Assembly (NCBI RefSeq): GCF_009846865.1
Contig: NZ_WUWN01000029.1
Span: forward strand, 1-35,610
Length of the DNA stretch: 35,610 nt
Direction: 5' to 3'
Source: Puerhibacterium puerhi
GTDB lineage: Bacteria > Actinomycetota > Actinomycetes > Actinomycetales > Cellulomonadaceae
This document shows positions 26,773 through 33,878 of the stretch, piece after piece (within the stretch, counting starts at the first letter, position 1; every line of letters begins with the position of its first letter). The notes beneath the pieces are model-generated. The model did no database searches, was not told the origin of the DNA, and saw nothing but the letters and a program-made list of their open reading frames with translations. The position numbers and the translations under genes are program-made.

Positions 26773-27423
26773 TCAGGCCGGGACGTCGACGACGCGGCTC
26801 GCGCCCGGCACGGGGACCAGGGCGCCCGCCGACGCCGCCGCGACGTCCTCGGCCAGCCGCGCCACCTCGTCCGGCGGCACGAGCAGCGTGAAGCGGGCCG
26901 TCTCGCCGTACGCGGTGCCGCCCAGGACGGCGCCGTGCCCCGCGCACCAGTCCCGCAGCACGTTGTCGAGGCGGCCGGCGTCCGCGTGCGGCACGTCGAG
27001 CGTGACCTCCGTGAGCACCTGCCGGCGCACGAGGCGCGCCCGGTCCAGGGCCTCGGAGACCGCCGAGGAGTACGCGCGCACCAGCCCGCCGGCGCCGAGC
27101 AGCACCCCGCCGAAGTACCGCGTCACCACGGCCACCACGTCGGTCACCGCGCGCTGGCGCAGCACCTCGAGCATCGGCACGCCGGCCGTGCCGGACGGCT
27201 CGCCGTCGTCGGTGGAGCGCTGCTGGTCCGCGTGCGGCCCGACGACCAGCGCCACGCAGTGGTGCCGGGCGTCCCACGACTCCTTGCGGATGCGGGCGAC
27301 CACGGCGTCCGCCTCGGCCACCGAGGCCACTGGCGCGACGTGGGCCAGGAACCGGGACTTCTTGATCACGAGCTCGTGGTCGACGGCGGCGGCGATCGTC
27401 GAGGGCAGGGCGGGCTGGCTCAC
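26773..27423 (-). CDS. yigZ: YigZ/IMPACT (UPF0029) family protein
   Basis: The 216-residue protein carries the UPF0029 signature: KKSRFLAHVAPVAS, then ARHHCVALVVG, STDDGEPSGTAGVPMLEVL, and VVAVVTRYFGGVLLGAGGLVRAYSSAV. The C-terminal part is the DUF1949-like ferredoxin-fold domain that follows it in YigZ. IMPACT and Yih1 relatives in eukaryotes regulate Gcn2; the bacterial role is not settled, though the fold suggests RNA or ribosome-factor binding. The GTG at 27421-27423 is chosen because TACGCT ends 6 nt upstream. It is convergent with the UGPase gene and divergent from the recombinase-like gene. Confidence 0.88.
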   Translation of the reverse strand: MSQPALPSTIAAAVDHELVIKKSRFLAHVAPVASVAEADAVVARIRKESWDARHHCVALVVGPHADQQRSTDDGEPSGTAGVPMLEVLRQRAVTDVVAVVTRYFGGVLLGAGGLVRAYSSAVSEALDRARLVRRQVLTEVTLDVPHADAGRLDNVLRDWCAGHGAVLGGTAYGETARFTLLVPPDEVARLAEDVAAASAGALVPVPGASRVVDVPA

Positions 27424-27429
27424 CCGCCG

Positions 27430-27435
27430 AGCGTA
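27430..27435 (-). promoter_or_regulatory. -10 hexamer TACGCT for yigZ
   Basis: On the minus strand TACGCT ends 6 nt before the GTG at 27423. The divergent promoter of the recombinase-like gene starts about 20 nt away, so the two may influence each other. Confidence 0.5.
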
Positions 27436-27456
27436 GCGGCGCGCCCGTCGTGGCAC

Positions 27457-27485
27457 TGGACTAAAAAGTGTGCCAAGCGCAGACT
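27457..27485 (+). promoter_or_regulatory. Promoter of the recombinase-like gene (TGGACT - 17 nt - CAGACT)
   Basis: CAGACT (27480-27485) ends 6 nt before ATG 27492. TGGACT (27457-27462), a 4/6 match to TTGACA, lies exactly 17 nt upstream. The spacer is almost entirely the 18-bp direct repeat at 27462-27479, which makes that repeat a plausible operator. A short inverted pair TGGCAC/GTGCCA (27451-27475) also spans the region. Confidence 0.4.
27462..27479 (+). repeat. Direct repeat, left copy (TAAAwAGTGTGCCAAGCG)
   Basis: This copy reads TAAAAAGTGTGCCAAGCG and matches the right copy at 28230-28247 in 17 of 18 bases. It is A/T-rich for this genome and lies 12 nt before the ATG of the recombinase-like gene. 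Confidence 0.8.
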
Positions 27486-27491
27486 GGACGC

Positions 27492-28190
27492 ATGGCGACG
27501 CGTGAGGACCGGGTGACCGGAGGCCAGGACGGGACCCCGGAGGGCACCCGGGACAGGGCCGACGGCGAGGTGGCGCCCGCCGTCGCCCGCTACCCGCGGC
27601 CCCCCGTCACGCTGGACGAGGCGGAGTGGGTCTGGCGCGAGCTCGGGGTCGAGGCGCTGCGGCCGGGCTCCAAGCCCGAGACGGTGCGCCTCGCCGTCAT
27701 CGCCGGGCTCGTGCGCGCCACCGGCGCCCGGTACGGCGACCTGCTGCGCGTGCGCGTCGAGGACCTCGACCTGGGGCCCACGGGCGCCCGGGCGGGGGAG
27801 GGGAGCGTGCTGGTGCGCCACGGCAAGCACCGCGCCGCGCGGGTGCACCGCGTCCCGGCCGAGGTGGTGCTGGTGCTGCGCCACTGGATGGACGTGCGCG
27901 AGGAGCTCGCCGCCGAGCTCGAGGGCTCCGTGCCGCGGGCGCTGCTGCTGACCGTGCACCACACGCACGACAACGGCACCACGGTGGCGAGCGGCCTGCC
28001 GATCACCAAGCAGGGCCTGGTGCTGTCGTGGCGGCGCTTCGTCCATCGCACCAACGCCCGCTACGGCGCCCTGCGCCCGCCGCTGCCCACCCGGTTCGAG
28101 CAGGTGCGTAGGGCGTGGACCGAGGCGGGCGTGCCGGACCCCGGCCGCGACCTCTCGGACGCCGCGACGGAGGACGCCGCGGAGACGTGA
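27492..28190 (+). CDS. Truncated tyrosine-recombinase-like (phage integrase fold) protein
   Basis: The 232-residue protein has a charged, disordered first 35 residues. A segment resembling the tyrosine recombinase catalytic domain follows: LAVIAGLVRATGARYGDLLRVRVEDLDL with Arg80 in the Arg I position, then a beta-hairpin with HGKHRAARVHRVP (Lys112). The line TRFEQVRRAWTEAGVP resembles box II but has Glu for the usual His, with Arg206 as possible Arg II. It ends about 26 residues later, with no His/Trp box and no Tyr nucleophile. No other frame after the stop supplies them. It probably binds DNA without recombining it. No arm-binding domain is seen. GTG 27468 is an in-frame alternative start inside the repeat. 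Confidence 0.6.
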   Translation: MATREDRVTGGQDGTPEGTRDRADGEVAPAVARYPRPPVTLDEAEWVWRELGVEALRPGSKPETVRLAVIAGLVRATGARYGDLLRVRVEDLDLGPTGARAGEGSVLVRHGKHRAARVHRVPAEVVLVLRHWMDVREELAAELEGSVPRALLLTVHHTHDNGTTVASGLPITKQGLVLSWRRFVHRTNARYGALRPPLPTRFEQVRRAWTEAGVPDPGRDLSDAATEDAAET

Positions 28191-28229
28191 GCGCCGCTCG
28201 GGCGTGACAGGCGTCGGTTGTGACCGAAA

Positions 28230-28247
28230 TAAATAGTGTGCCAAGCG
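28230..28247 (+). repeat. Direct repeat, right copy (TAAAwAGTGTGCCAAGCG)
   Basis: This copy reads TAAATAGTGTGCCAAGCG and lies 39 nt after the recombinase-like stop codon, in an A/T-rich patch (about 28218-28260). The stop of the convergent GNAT gene is about 60 nt further on. Confidence 0.8.
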
Positions 28248-28308
28248 TCCAAAACGAGCAAAGCACCCCGCCGCGCCGGACACACCGAGCCCCGACGGCA
28301 GGGGTCCC

Positions 28309-28959
28309 TCAGCGGCTGGTGATCCCCAGCCGCGGGGCGTCCGGGCGCGAGGAGGGCAGCTCGACGAACCCGTAGCGGTCGTAGAACGCGCGGGCCGCGG
28401 TGTTGGCGGGGTCGTACCCGAGGTGGACGCCGGGCACGCCGCGCGCGGCGAGGGCCTCGCGGAACGTGTCCAGCAGGCGGGTGCCGAGGCCCTGGCGCTG
28501 CGCCTCGGGCAGCAGGTCGATGTGCAGGTGCGCGGGGTAGGCGTCGAGCTCGGCGGCGGTCAGGCCGCGGAGCATGCGCCGCGGGTCGGTGCCGTCGCGC
28601 AGCAGGTCCGCCTCGGTGTACCGCGGGCGGTGCGCCGTGGGTGCCCCGGGCGCCGGGTGCGCGGCGCGGAACCGCGGCGTCCAGGCCTGCTCCCACCACG
28701 TCACGAACGCGCGGGTGTCGGCCACGCCCAGGACGTAGCCCACCACGCGGCCGTCCGGGCCGGCCACGACGAACGCGAGGTCGGGGGAGTGCTCGACGTA
28801 CGGCAGGGCGTACACGTCGGGCATCAGCAGGTCGTCGGAGTAGACGCCGCGGGCGTCCTGGCCGCCGGCGGCGGTGCAGACGCAGACGTGGGCGACCACG
28901 TCGCGGTCGCCCACGTCGTACGGGCGGATGGTCAGGGCGGTGAGCACGTCGTCGGGCAT
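28309..28959 (-). CDS. GNAT-family N-acetyltransferase
   Basis: The 216-residue protein starts with the typical first strand LTIRPYDVGDRDVVAHVC. It has AFVVAGPDGRVVGYVLGVAD in the middle and the acetyl-CoA core HLHIDLLPEAQRQGLGTRLLDTFREAL, with the loop Q-R-Q-G-L-G. It ends with VHLGYDPANTAARAFYDRYGF. The long insert between strand 3 and the core (WWEQAWTPRFRAAHPAPGAPT) and the HIDL core resemble N-acetylglucosaminidase/OGA-linked acetyltransferase-like GNATs. The acceptor is unknown. The ATG at 28957-28959 is supported by TATCGT ending 6 nt upstream. Confidence 0.85.
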   Translation of the reverse strand: MPDDVLTALTIRPYDVGDRDVVAHVCVCTAAGGQDARGVYSDDLLMPDVYALPYVEHSPDLAFVVAGPDGRVVGYVLGVADTRAFVTWWEQAWTPRFRAAHPAPGAPTAHRPRYTEADLLRDGTDPRRMLRGLTAAELDAYPAHLHIDLLPEAQRQGLGTRLLDTFREALAARGVPGVHLGYDPANTAARAFYDRYGFVELPSSRPDAPRLGITSR

Positions 28960-28965
28960 GCCCGG

Positions 28966-28971
28966 ACGATA
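28966..28971 (-). promoter_or_regulatory. -10 hexamer TATCGT for the GNAT gene
   Basis: On the minus strand TATCGT ends 6 nt before the ATG at 28959. It lies in the 29-nt gap after the dps stop codon, so the GNAT gene need not depend on dps transcription. Confidence 0.5.
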
Positions 28972-28988
28972 GCGCCCACCGCGGCGGC

Positions 28989-29543
28989 TCAGCCGACCTT
29001 CTTGGCCCGCCGCGCCGCGTCGAGCTCCGAGGTCGCGTCGCCCGTGGCGAGCTCGCCGGAGGCGGACTCGAGGTGGGCGCGCACGAACCAGTGGAACTGC
29101 TCGAGGTCGCGCAGGTGCCCCACCAGCATGTCGTTGGAGACCGTGTCGAGCTCCTCGGTCTCGGCGGCCGCCTTGCGGTGGTCGGTGATGACGCCCCGGT
29201 AGACCTCGTCCAGCGCGCCGAGGTGCTCGATCGCGCCGGCGCGCCCCAGGTGGTAGTCCTCCCAGGTCCGCGCCGCGACGAGCGCGCCGGGCGTGCCCTG
29301 CGGCGAGACGCCGAGGGTCGCGATGCGCTCGGCGATCTCGTCGACCATCGCCCGCACGGCGTCCACCTGCGGGTCGATCATCTCGTGCACCCCGATGAAG
29401 TGCGGCCCGACCACGTTCCAGTGGATGTGCTTGAGCGTCAGGTGCAGGTCGTTCAGCGAGTGCAGGCGGCCCTGCAGGATCTCGGCGACCTTGCCGCCCT
29501 CCTCCGGGGTGAGCGACGGGACGGTGTAACGGGGGACCGGCAT
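28989..29543 (-). CDS. dps: Dps-family DNA-protecting ferritin-like protein
   Basis: The 184-residue protein has the Dps ferroxidase residues in order: HWNVVGPHFIGVHEMID with His41, His53 and Asp57, and VDEIAERIATLG with the conserved Glu. It continues with LHSLNDLHLTLKH before the motif and EQFHWFVRAHLE in the last helix. Dps dodecamers store iron, consume peroxide and coat DNA in stationary phase or oxidative stress. The C-terminal tail (LDAARRAKKVG) is basic and could bind DNA. The ATG at 29541-29543 has a strong GAGGAGGGA ribosome site, so this gene is not leaderless. No OxyR or DtxR-type operator was recognised in the 140-nt upstream gap. Confidence 0.92.
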   Translation of the reverse strand: MPVPRYTVPSLTPEEGGKVAEILQGRLHSLNDLHLTLKHIHWNVVGPHFIGVHEMIDPQVDAVRAMVDEIAERIATLGVSPQGTPGALVAARTWEDYHLGRAGAIEHLGALDEVYRGVITDHRKAAAETEELDTVSNDMLVGHLRDLEQFHWFVRAHLESASGELATGDATSELDAARRAKKVG

Positions 29544-29673
29544 CGATTCCCTCCTCTGTCGGCATCGGGTGTGCCACCCATCGTGGCCCCGCGGGCCGCG
29601 GCTCGCGACCGCGCCGCCGGCCGCGCAGGGTCCGCGGGGCGTCGCACGGCGGGTCGACGGCGCCTTTCGGTGC

Positions 29674-29699
29674 CGCCCGGCGCTCCTCAGCGCCGGGCG
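29674..29699 (-). terminator. Hairpin overlapping the DUF3866 stop codon
   Basis: CGCCCGGCGCT, CCTC and AGCGCCGGGCG form a perfect 11-bp stem. The minus-strand stop codon at 29687-29689 lies at the loop. It probably ends the DUF3866 transcript before the dps promoter. Confidence 0.6.
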
Positions 29700-30886
29700 T
29701 CGGGCCCCGCCGCGAGCGCCGCGGCGTGGACGCCGGCGACGGCGGCGGTGACGAAGGCCGCGGGGTCCGCGTCGAGCCCGCGGCCCATGGTGGACAGCCG
29801 TGCGGGCGAGCCGCGCAGGGCCTCCAGGAGGTCGGCAGCGGCGTCGACCTCGACGAGGCGGTGGACCTGGTCGAGGCCGACGAGGGTGGCTGCCTGGTCG
29901 CGCACGCGCGTGGTGAGGGCGGCGCCCCAGGCGGGCAGCCCCTCGAGCTCGGGCGCGGGGCGCGGCACGACGACGTCGGCGGCCGCGAGCGCCACGCGCC
30001 CGTACGCGGTCAGGGAGTGGTGGGACACGCCGAGGTGGCGGTCGCGGGGGTCGGCGCCGGAGACGCGCAGGGAGGCCACCGGGCGGCCGCGCAGCGTGGC
30101 GGCGGCGTTGACCGCCTCGCCGGCCGCGACGCCGGAGTAGCCCCACCGGGTGCCGGTGCCGAGGTTGCCCGGCCCCTGGGCGACGACGGCGAGGTCGGCG
30201 CCGACGACGTGGCGGGCGGCGAGCAGGCCGGTGTGCACGGTGACTGCCTCGAGGTCGCCGCCGAAGGCCTGGCCGACGGTGACGGTCGCCTCGAGCCAGC
30301 CGGCCTCGCGCAGGGTGGCGACGGTGCGGGAGAACGCTGCGGGCAGGGCGCCGCCGTCGGTCATCACGTAGGCGACGCGGGGTGCGGGCCGGCCGGCGAG
30401 GCGGGCGGCGTGCCGGGCGCCGGCGACGACCGCGGGCAGGGCGGAGTGCAGGTCGGCGACGACGACGGGCAGGCCGCCGAGGTCGTCGGCCTCGGCGAGC
30501 AGGTGGTGGTGGGCGGACTCCTGCTCGTCGACGCCGAGCACCATGGCCTGCAGGGGCGTGTACCGGGCCTTGACCAGGTGGCCCGGCCCCGGCTCGGGGT
30601 CGCGCGGCAGGTCGGTGTCGCCGGCGGGACCGACGACGAGGGCGTACCCGCCGGTGCCGAGCCCGCGGGCGAGCGCCGAGCAGTTGAGCAGCAGCCGGTC
30701 GCCGGCGGCGGGGTCGCCGACGAGCGCCGTGTACGCGAGCGCCCGCACGCGCAGTCCCTCGCGGCCGGCGGTCTCCCGTCCCGGCAGGACGGCGTCGAGC
30801 ACCACCTCCAGCTCGCGGGCGCCGGAGGCGCCGTCCCCCCAGGTCCTGCCCTGCGACACCACGGTGCCGGTCCGCCAAGTGATCAC
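29687..30886 (-). CDS. DUF3866 family protein
   Basis: The 399-residue protein matches the actinobacterial DUF3866 family in overall layout. It has an N-terminal beta-rich part (ITWRTGTVVSQGRTWG, RALAYTALVGDPAAGDRLLLNCSAL, GTGGYALVVG). The middle holds HLVKARYTPLQAMVLGVDEQES and VVVADLHSALPAVVAGAR. The second half contains TDGGALPAAFSRTV, VVAQGPGNLGTGTRWGYSGV and GVSHHSLTAYGRVAL. The function is not known. No signal peptide or membrane helix is apparent. The gene sits divergent to pafB, sharing a 35-nt promoter region. The GTG at 30884-30886 is supported by TAGCCT ending 7 nt upstream. Confidence 0.8.
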   Translation of the reverse strand: MITWRTGTVVSQGRTWGDGASGARELEVVLDAVLPGRETAGREGLRVRALAYTALVGDPAAGDRLLLNCSALARGLGTGGYALVVGPAGDTDLPRDPEPGPGHLVKARYTPLQAMVLGVDEQESAHHHLLAEADDLGGLPVVVADLHSALPAVVAGARHAARLAGRPAPRVAYVMTDGGALPAAFSRTVATLREAGWLEATVTVGQAFGGDLEAVTVHTGLLAARHVVGADLAVVAQGPGNLGTGTRWGYSGVAAGEAVNAAATLRGRPVASLRVSGADPRDRHLGVSHHSLTAYGRVALAAADVVVPRPAPELEGLPAWGAALTTRVRDQAATLVGLDQVHRLVEVDAAADLLEALRGSPARLSTMGRGLDADPAAFVTAAVAGVHAAALAAGPDARR

Positions 30887-30893
30887 GCCAGGA

Positions 30894-30899
30894 AGGCTA
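30894..30899 (-). promoter_or_regulatory. -10 hexamer TAGCCT for the DUF3866 gene
   Basis: On the minus strand TAGCCT ends 7 nt before the GTG at 30886. It is only 8 nt from the divergent pafB hexamer. Confidence 0.5.
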
Positions 30900-30907
30900 C
30901 CGGCGGA

Positions 30908-30913
30908 TACCGT
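30908..30913 (+). promoter_or_regulatory. -10 hexamer TACCGT for pafB
   Basis: TACCGT ends 8 nt before ATG 30922. The two divergent -10 elements are so close that the -35 of each would lie in the other gene's first codons. Confidence 0.45.
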
Positions 30914-30921
30914 GTTCCCTG

Positions 30922-32010
30922 ATGCCCGCGAACCCCTCCGACCAGCCCACCGGTGCCCTGGGCGCGTCGTCGTCGACGCCGCCCGCCGAGCGCCTCCTCA
31001 ACCTCGTCATCGCCCTGGTGAACACCAGCGCCGCGATGACCAAGCAGCAGATCCGCCGGGGCGTGGCCGGCTACGGGGACGCCCCGTCGGTGGACGCCTT
31101 CGAACGCATGTTCGAGCGGGACAAGGACGCGCTGCGCGCGCTGGGCGTGCCCATCGTGACGGTCGACCCGGGCGGGCACAGCGAGGAGGTCGGGTACCGC
31201 ATCGACAACGACGCCTACGCGCTGCCGCCGGTGGACCTCACGCCCGCGGAGCTGGGCGTGCTGGCGCTGGCGGCGCAGCTGTGGTCGGACAAGACGCTGC
31301 GCACGGACATCTCGCGGGCGATGACGAAGCTGCGCGCGGCGGGGGCGGGGGAGGCGGCGTCGGACGCGATGGCCGGCCTCGCGCCGCGGGTGCGCGCGGT
31401 GGGCGACGCCTACGGCCCGCTGCTGGAGGCGGTGACCGAGCGCCGCCCGGTGCACTTCCGCTACCGCGCGGCGAGCACCGGCCAGGTCAGCTCGCGCGAC
31501 GTCGAGCCGTGGCGGATCGCCGCCCGGCGCGGCGGGTGGTACCTGGTGGGCTGGGACCGCGGCCGGCAGGCGCCGCGGGTGTTCCGCCTGTCGCGCATCG
31601 AGGGCCGGGTGCGGCTGACCGCCGCTGCCGGGGCGTTCGAGATCCCCGAGGACCTCGACGTGGACGCGCTGCTGGGGGAGCGCACCGGCCGCGAGCGCAC
31701 CGCCGTCCTGGCCGTCGTGCCCGAGCGCGCCTCCGCGGTCCGGGCCCGCGCGCGGGTGCTGGACCCCGCCGACCTGCCCGCCCCGACGCCGCCCGACCGC
31801 GACCTGCTCGCCGTGGGGTTCACGTCGCTGACCACCGCGGCGGAGGAGCTGGCGGCCTACGGCGCCGCCGTCGTCGTGCTCGACCCGCCGGAGCTGCGCG
31901 CGGAGGTGCTGCGGCGCCTGCACGCGGCCGCCGCCCTCGCCGGGCCGGCCGGCGCACCCCCAGGCGCAGACGCGCACGCCGACGCAGACAAGGAGCACGA
32001 CCGTGGCTGA
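30922..32010 (+). CDS. pafB: WYL-domain transcriptional regulator PafB
   Basis: The 362-residue protein has an N-terminal winged helix-turn-helix (about 18-110: ERLLNLVIALVNTSAAMTKQ, VDAFERMFERDKDALRALG). A WYL domain follows (about 165-260: RRPVHFRYRAAS, VEPWRIAARRGGWYLVGWDR, RVFRLSRIEG with WYL intact), then a C-terminal extension. With PafC it forms the activator of the RecA/LexA-independent DNA-damage response in mycobacteria, sensing single-stranded DNA through the WYL domain. The next gene overlaps it by 8 nt and encodes the PafC-like partner; order and orientation match the pafBC-tatAC-helY block of M. tuberculosis. Transcription is probably leaderless from TACCGT. Confidence 0.9.
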   Translation: MPANPSDQPTGALGASSSTPPAERLLNLVIALVNTSAAMTKQQIRRGVAGYGDAPSVDAFERMFERDKDALRALGVPIVTVDPGGHSEEVGYRIDNDAYALPPVDLTPAELGVLALAAQLWSDKTLRTDISRAMTKLRAAGAGEAASDAMAGLAPRVRAVGDAYGPLLEAVTERRPVHFRYRAASTGQVSSRDVEPWRIAARRGGWYLVGWDRGRQAPRVFRLSRIEGRVRLTAAAGAFEIPEDLDVDALLGERTGRERTAVLAVVPERASAVRARARVLDPADLPAPTPPDRDLLAVGFTSLTTAAEELAAYGAAVVVLDPPELRAEVLRRLHAAAALAGPAGAPPGADAHADADKEHDRG

Positions 32011-33037
32011 GCGTGCCGACGACCGCCTGGTGCGGCTGCTGGGCCTCGTGGCCTACCTCGACGCCCGGGGGCCGGTGCCCGTGGCGCAGCTCGCCCAGCA
32101 CTTCGGGGTGAGCGAGGCGCAGATCCGCGACGACGTCGACCAGCTGTGGGTCACCGGCACCCCCGGGTACTGGCCGGACGACCTCATCGACTTCGACGCC
32201 GACGCCGCCGAGCGCGGGGTGGTGCACCTGACCAACGCCCGCGGCATGACCCGCCCGCTGCGCCTGGGCACCCGCGAGGCCGTGGCCCTGGTGGCCGCGC
32301 TGCGCGCGATGCTCGAGTCGCCGGTCGTCCAGGCCGACGCCGAGCGGCGGGCGCTGGTGGGCTCCGCGCTGGAGAAGCTCACGGCGGCCACGGGCGAGGC
32401 CGCGCACGCGGTGGACGTGCGCCTGGCCCCGGACGGCCGGCCGGAGGTGCTGCGGGCGGTGACGACGGCGCTCGCCCGGGGCCGGCGGCTGCGCATCCGG
32501 TACGTCAACGCCGCGGACGTCACGGGGGAGCGGGAGGTCGACCCCGTGCGGCTCCTCACCCAGGACGAGTCGTCCTACCTCGTGGCGTGGTGCCACCGCG
32601 CCCAGGGCCGCCGCACGTTCCGCATGGACCGCGTCCTGGCCGCCGAGGTCCTCGACGTGCCGGTGTCCGCGGCCGGGCGGGCGCTGGCCGCGGAGCCGGA
32701 GGTCGGCCTGGACATCGCCCAGTCGGTCTCCGACCCGGCCGTGGCCACGGGCACGGCCACCGTCGTGCTCGCCTCGCCCGCGCGCTTCGTCGCCGAGGAG
32801 GTCCCCACCGAGTCGGTGCGCGACCTGCCCGACGGGTCGTTCGAGGTGCGGGTGCGCGTCACCAACCCGGCCTGGCTGCGCGGCCTGCTGCTGGCCAACG
32901 CCGCGCACGTGCGCTCGGTGGCGCCCGCGCAGGTGGCGCAGGACGTCGCCGAGGCCGCCCGCGAGGCGCTGGACGCCTACGCGGCAGTCGCCGGGGTGCC
33001 CGGTGCCCGGCCGTCCGACGACGACGCCGTAGGCTGA
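32003..33037 (+). CDS. pafC: WYL-domain transcriptional regulator PafC
   Basis: The 344-residue protein has an N-terminal winged helix (DRLVRLLGLVAYLDARG, VAQLAQHFGVSEAQIRDDVDQLW). The WYL domain (about 150-220) has RGRRLRIRYVNAADV, REVDPVRLLTQDESSYLVAWCH and RTFRMDRVL; here the eponymous Trp is Ser (SYL). The C-terminal extension contains RFVAEEVPTES and LPDGSFEVRVRVTNPAWLRGLLL. It acts as a heterodimer with PafB, and unequal conservation of the WYL residues between partners would fit different ligand contacts. The GTG at 32003 lies inside the end of pafB and has AAGGAG 7 nt upstream, so it is translated from the same mRNA. Confidence 0.9.
   Translation: MAERADDRLVRLLGLVAYLDARGPVPVAQLAQHFGVSEAQIRDDVDQLWVTGTPGYWPDDLIDFDADAAERGVVHLTNARGMTRPLRLGTREAVALVAALRAMLESPVVQADAERRALVGSALEKLTAATGEAAHAVDVRLAPDGRPEVLRAVTTALARGRRLRIRYVNAADVTGEREVDPVRLLTQDESSYLVAWCHRAQGRRTFRMDRVLAAEVLDVPVSAAGRALAAEPEVGLDIAQSVSDPAVATGTATVVLASPARFVAEEVPTESVRDLPDGSFEVRVRVTNPAWLRGLLLANAAHVRSVAPAQVAQDVAEAAREALDAYAAVAGVPGARPSDDDAVG
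33030..33035 (+). promoter_or_regulatory. -10 hexamer TAGGCT for the small membrane protein
   Basis: TAGGCT overlaps the last codons of pafC and ends 7 nt before ATG 33043. An internal leaderless promoter is therefore possible within the operon. Confidence 0.45.
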
Positions 33038-33042
33038 CCGCC

Positions 33043-33414
33043 ATGTGGTTCGCGGTGTGGTCGGTGCTCGTGGTCGCCACCCTGGTGGGCGCCGCCCTCC
33101 TGGGACGCGACCTGTGGCGCAAGGCGCGGCGGCTCGGGGCGGAGCTGTCCCGCGCCTCCGCGGCGTTCGACGCCGCCTCCGCGCGCATCTCGCAGGCCGT
33201 CGCCGAGGCCGAGGCCGCCGCGCCCGAGGTGTGCGCGACGATTTTCGACGACCCGACCGACCTGCGCGAGCGGGTCGCGGACCTGCGCCTGGCCCGCGCC
33301 GAGCGCGCCGAGGCCCGGCGCGAGCGCCACCGCGCCGTCGCGCAGACCTGGTCCCTCGACGGCTGGCTCGCCGGGCGTCGCGCGGCTCGCGCCGGGCAGC
33401 GCACGCAGCCCTGA
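33043..33414 (+). CDS. Small single-pass membrane protein between pafC and tatA
   Basis: The 123-residue protein has one N-terminal membrane helix (about 3-20, FAVWSVLVVATLVGAALLG). An Ala/Arg/Glu-rich amphipathic helix follows (ARRLGAELSRASAAFDAASARISQAVAEAE), then a charged C-terminus rich in Arg (RLARAERAEARRERHRAVAQ). It looks like a membrane-anchored coiled coil with its bulk in the cytosol, and loosely resembles TatA/TatB topology but without their FG hinge. I do not recognise a named family. Its place between pafC and tatA suggests co-expression with one or the other; a link to Tat translocation is inference only. Confidence 0.7.
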   Translation: MWFAVWSVLVVATLVGAALLGRDLWRKARRLGAELSRASAAFDAASARISQAVAEAEAAAPEVCATIFDDPTDLRERVADLRLARAERAEARRERHRAVAQTWSLDGWLAGRRAARAGQRTQP

Positions 33415-33494
33415 CCCGCCGGGCCGTGCGGGGGCCGCGCGCCGAGACATCTGGACGTCACCCGCAGGTCACTTCCGCGTCCACCGCGACCGCG

Positions 33495-33500
33495 TAGGGT
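33495..33500 (+). promoter_or_regulatory. -10 hexamer TAGGGT upstream of tatA
   Basis: TAGGGT lies 54 nt before ATG 33555, with a weak TTCCGC (33473-33478) 16 nt upstream. This transcript would have a leader of about 45 nt with an SD, unlike the leaderless genes. Confidence 0.45.
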
Positions 33501-33554
33501 GGGAGACGACGGACCCGCGCACCGTGGGACGGACGAGGACGAGGAGCCAAACTC

Positions 33555-33875
33555 ATGGGCATGCTCAAGCCCTGGCACATCATCGTGCTGGTGGTCGTGA
33601 TCCTGCTGCTGTTCGGGGCGCGCCGGCTGCCCGACCTGGCCCGCAGCGTCGGCCAGTCGCTGAAGATCTTCAAGAGCGAGGTCAAGGACCTCTCCGACGA
33701 CGGCAAGCCCAACGACTCCCACGTGCCGCCCGCCGGGACGACGTCGTCCACCGGCACGCCGGCCAGCACGCCCCCGAGCACGACCCCCGCCGCGCCGTCG
33801 TCCACGACACCCGCGAGCGGCACCGGTTCGTCGCAGGTCCCGGGTCTCGTCGACCCGAACAACCCCAGGGCGTAG
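33555..33875 (+). CDS. tatA: Twin-arginine translocase subunit TatA
   Basis: The 106-residue protein has a membrane helix at about 7-20 (WHIIVLVVVILLLFG), then the FGARRLPDLARSVGQSLKIFKSEV hinge and amphipathic helix that define TatA. A long Thr/Ser/Pro-rich cytosolic tail ends in VPGLVDPNNPRA. TatA oligomers form or thin the membrane for export of folded Tat substrates, with TatC as the receptor. The start has a GAGGAG site 7-8 nt upstream. The stop is 3 nt before the tatC start, so the two are co-transcribed. No tatB was seen in the window; many actinobacteria encode it elsewhere. Confidence 0.93.
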   Translation: MGMLKPWHIIVLVVVILLLFGARRLPDLARSVGQSLKIFKSEVKDLSDDGKPNDSHVPPAGTTSSTGTPASTPPSTTPAAPSSTTPASGTGSSQVPGLVDPNNPRA

Positions 33876-33878
33876 GCG

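Noticed and set aside
27451-27475. Sigma-54 (-24/-12) promoter suggested by TGGCAC upstream of the recombinase-like gene.
   Set aside because: The matching TTGCA/T element at the required spacing is absent, and sigma-54 is generally missing from actinobacteria.
28191-28308. Missing C-terminal recombinase boxes hidden by a frameshift after 28190.
   Set aside because: Reading the other frames past the stop shows no LGH-like or Tyr motif, so the truncation is not a simple indel.
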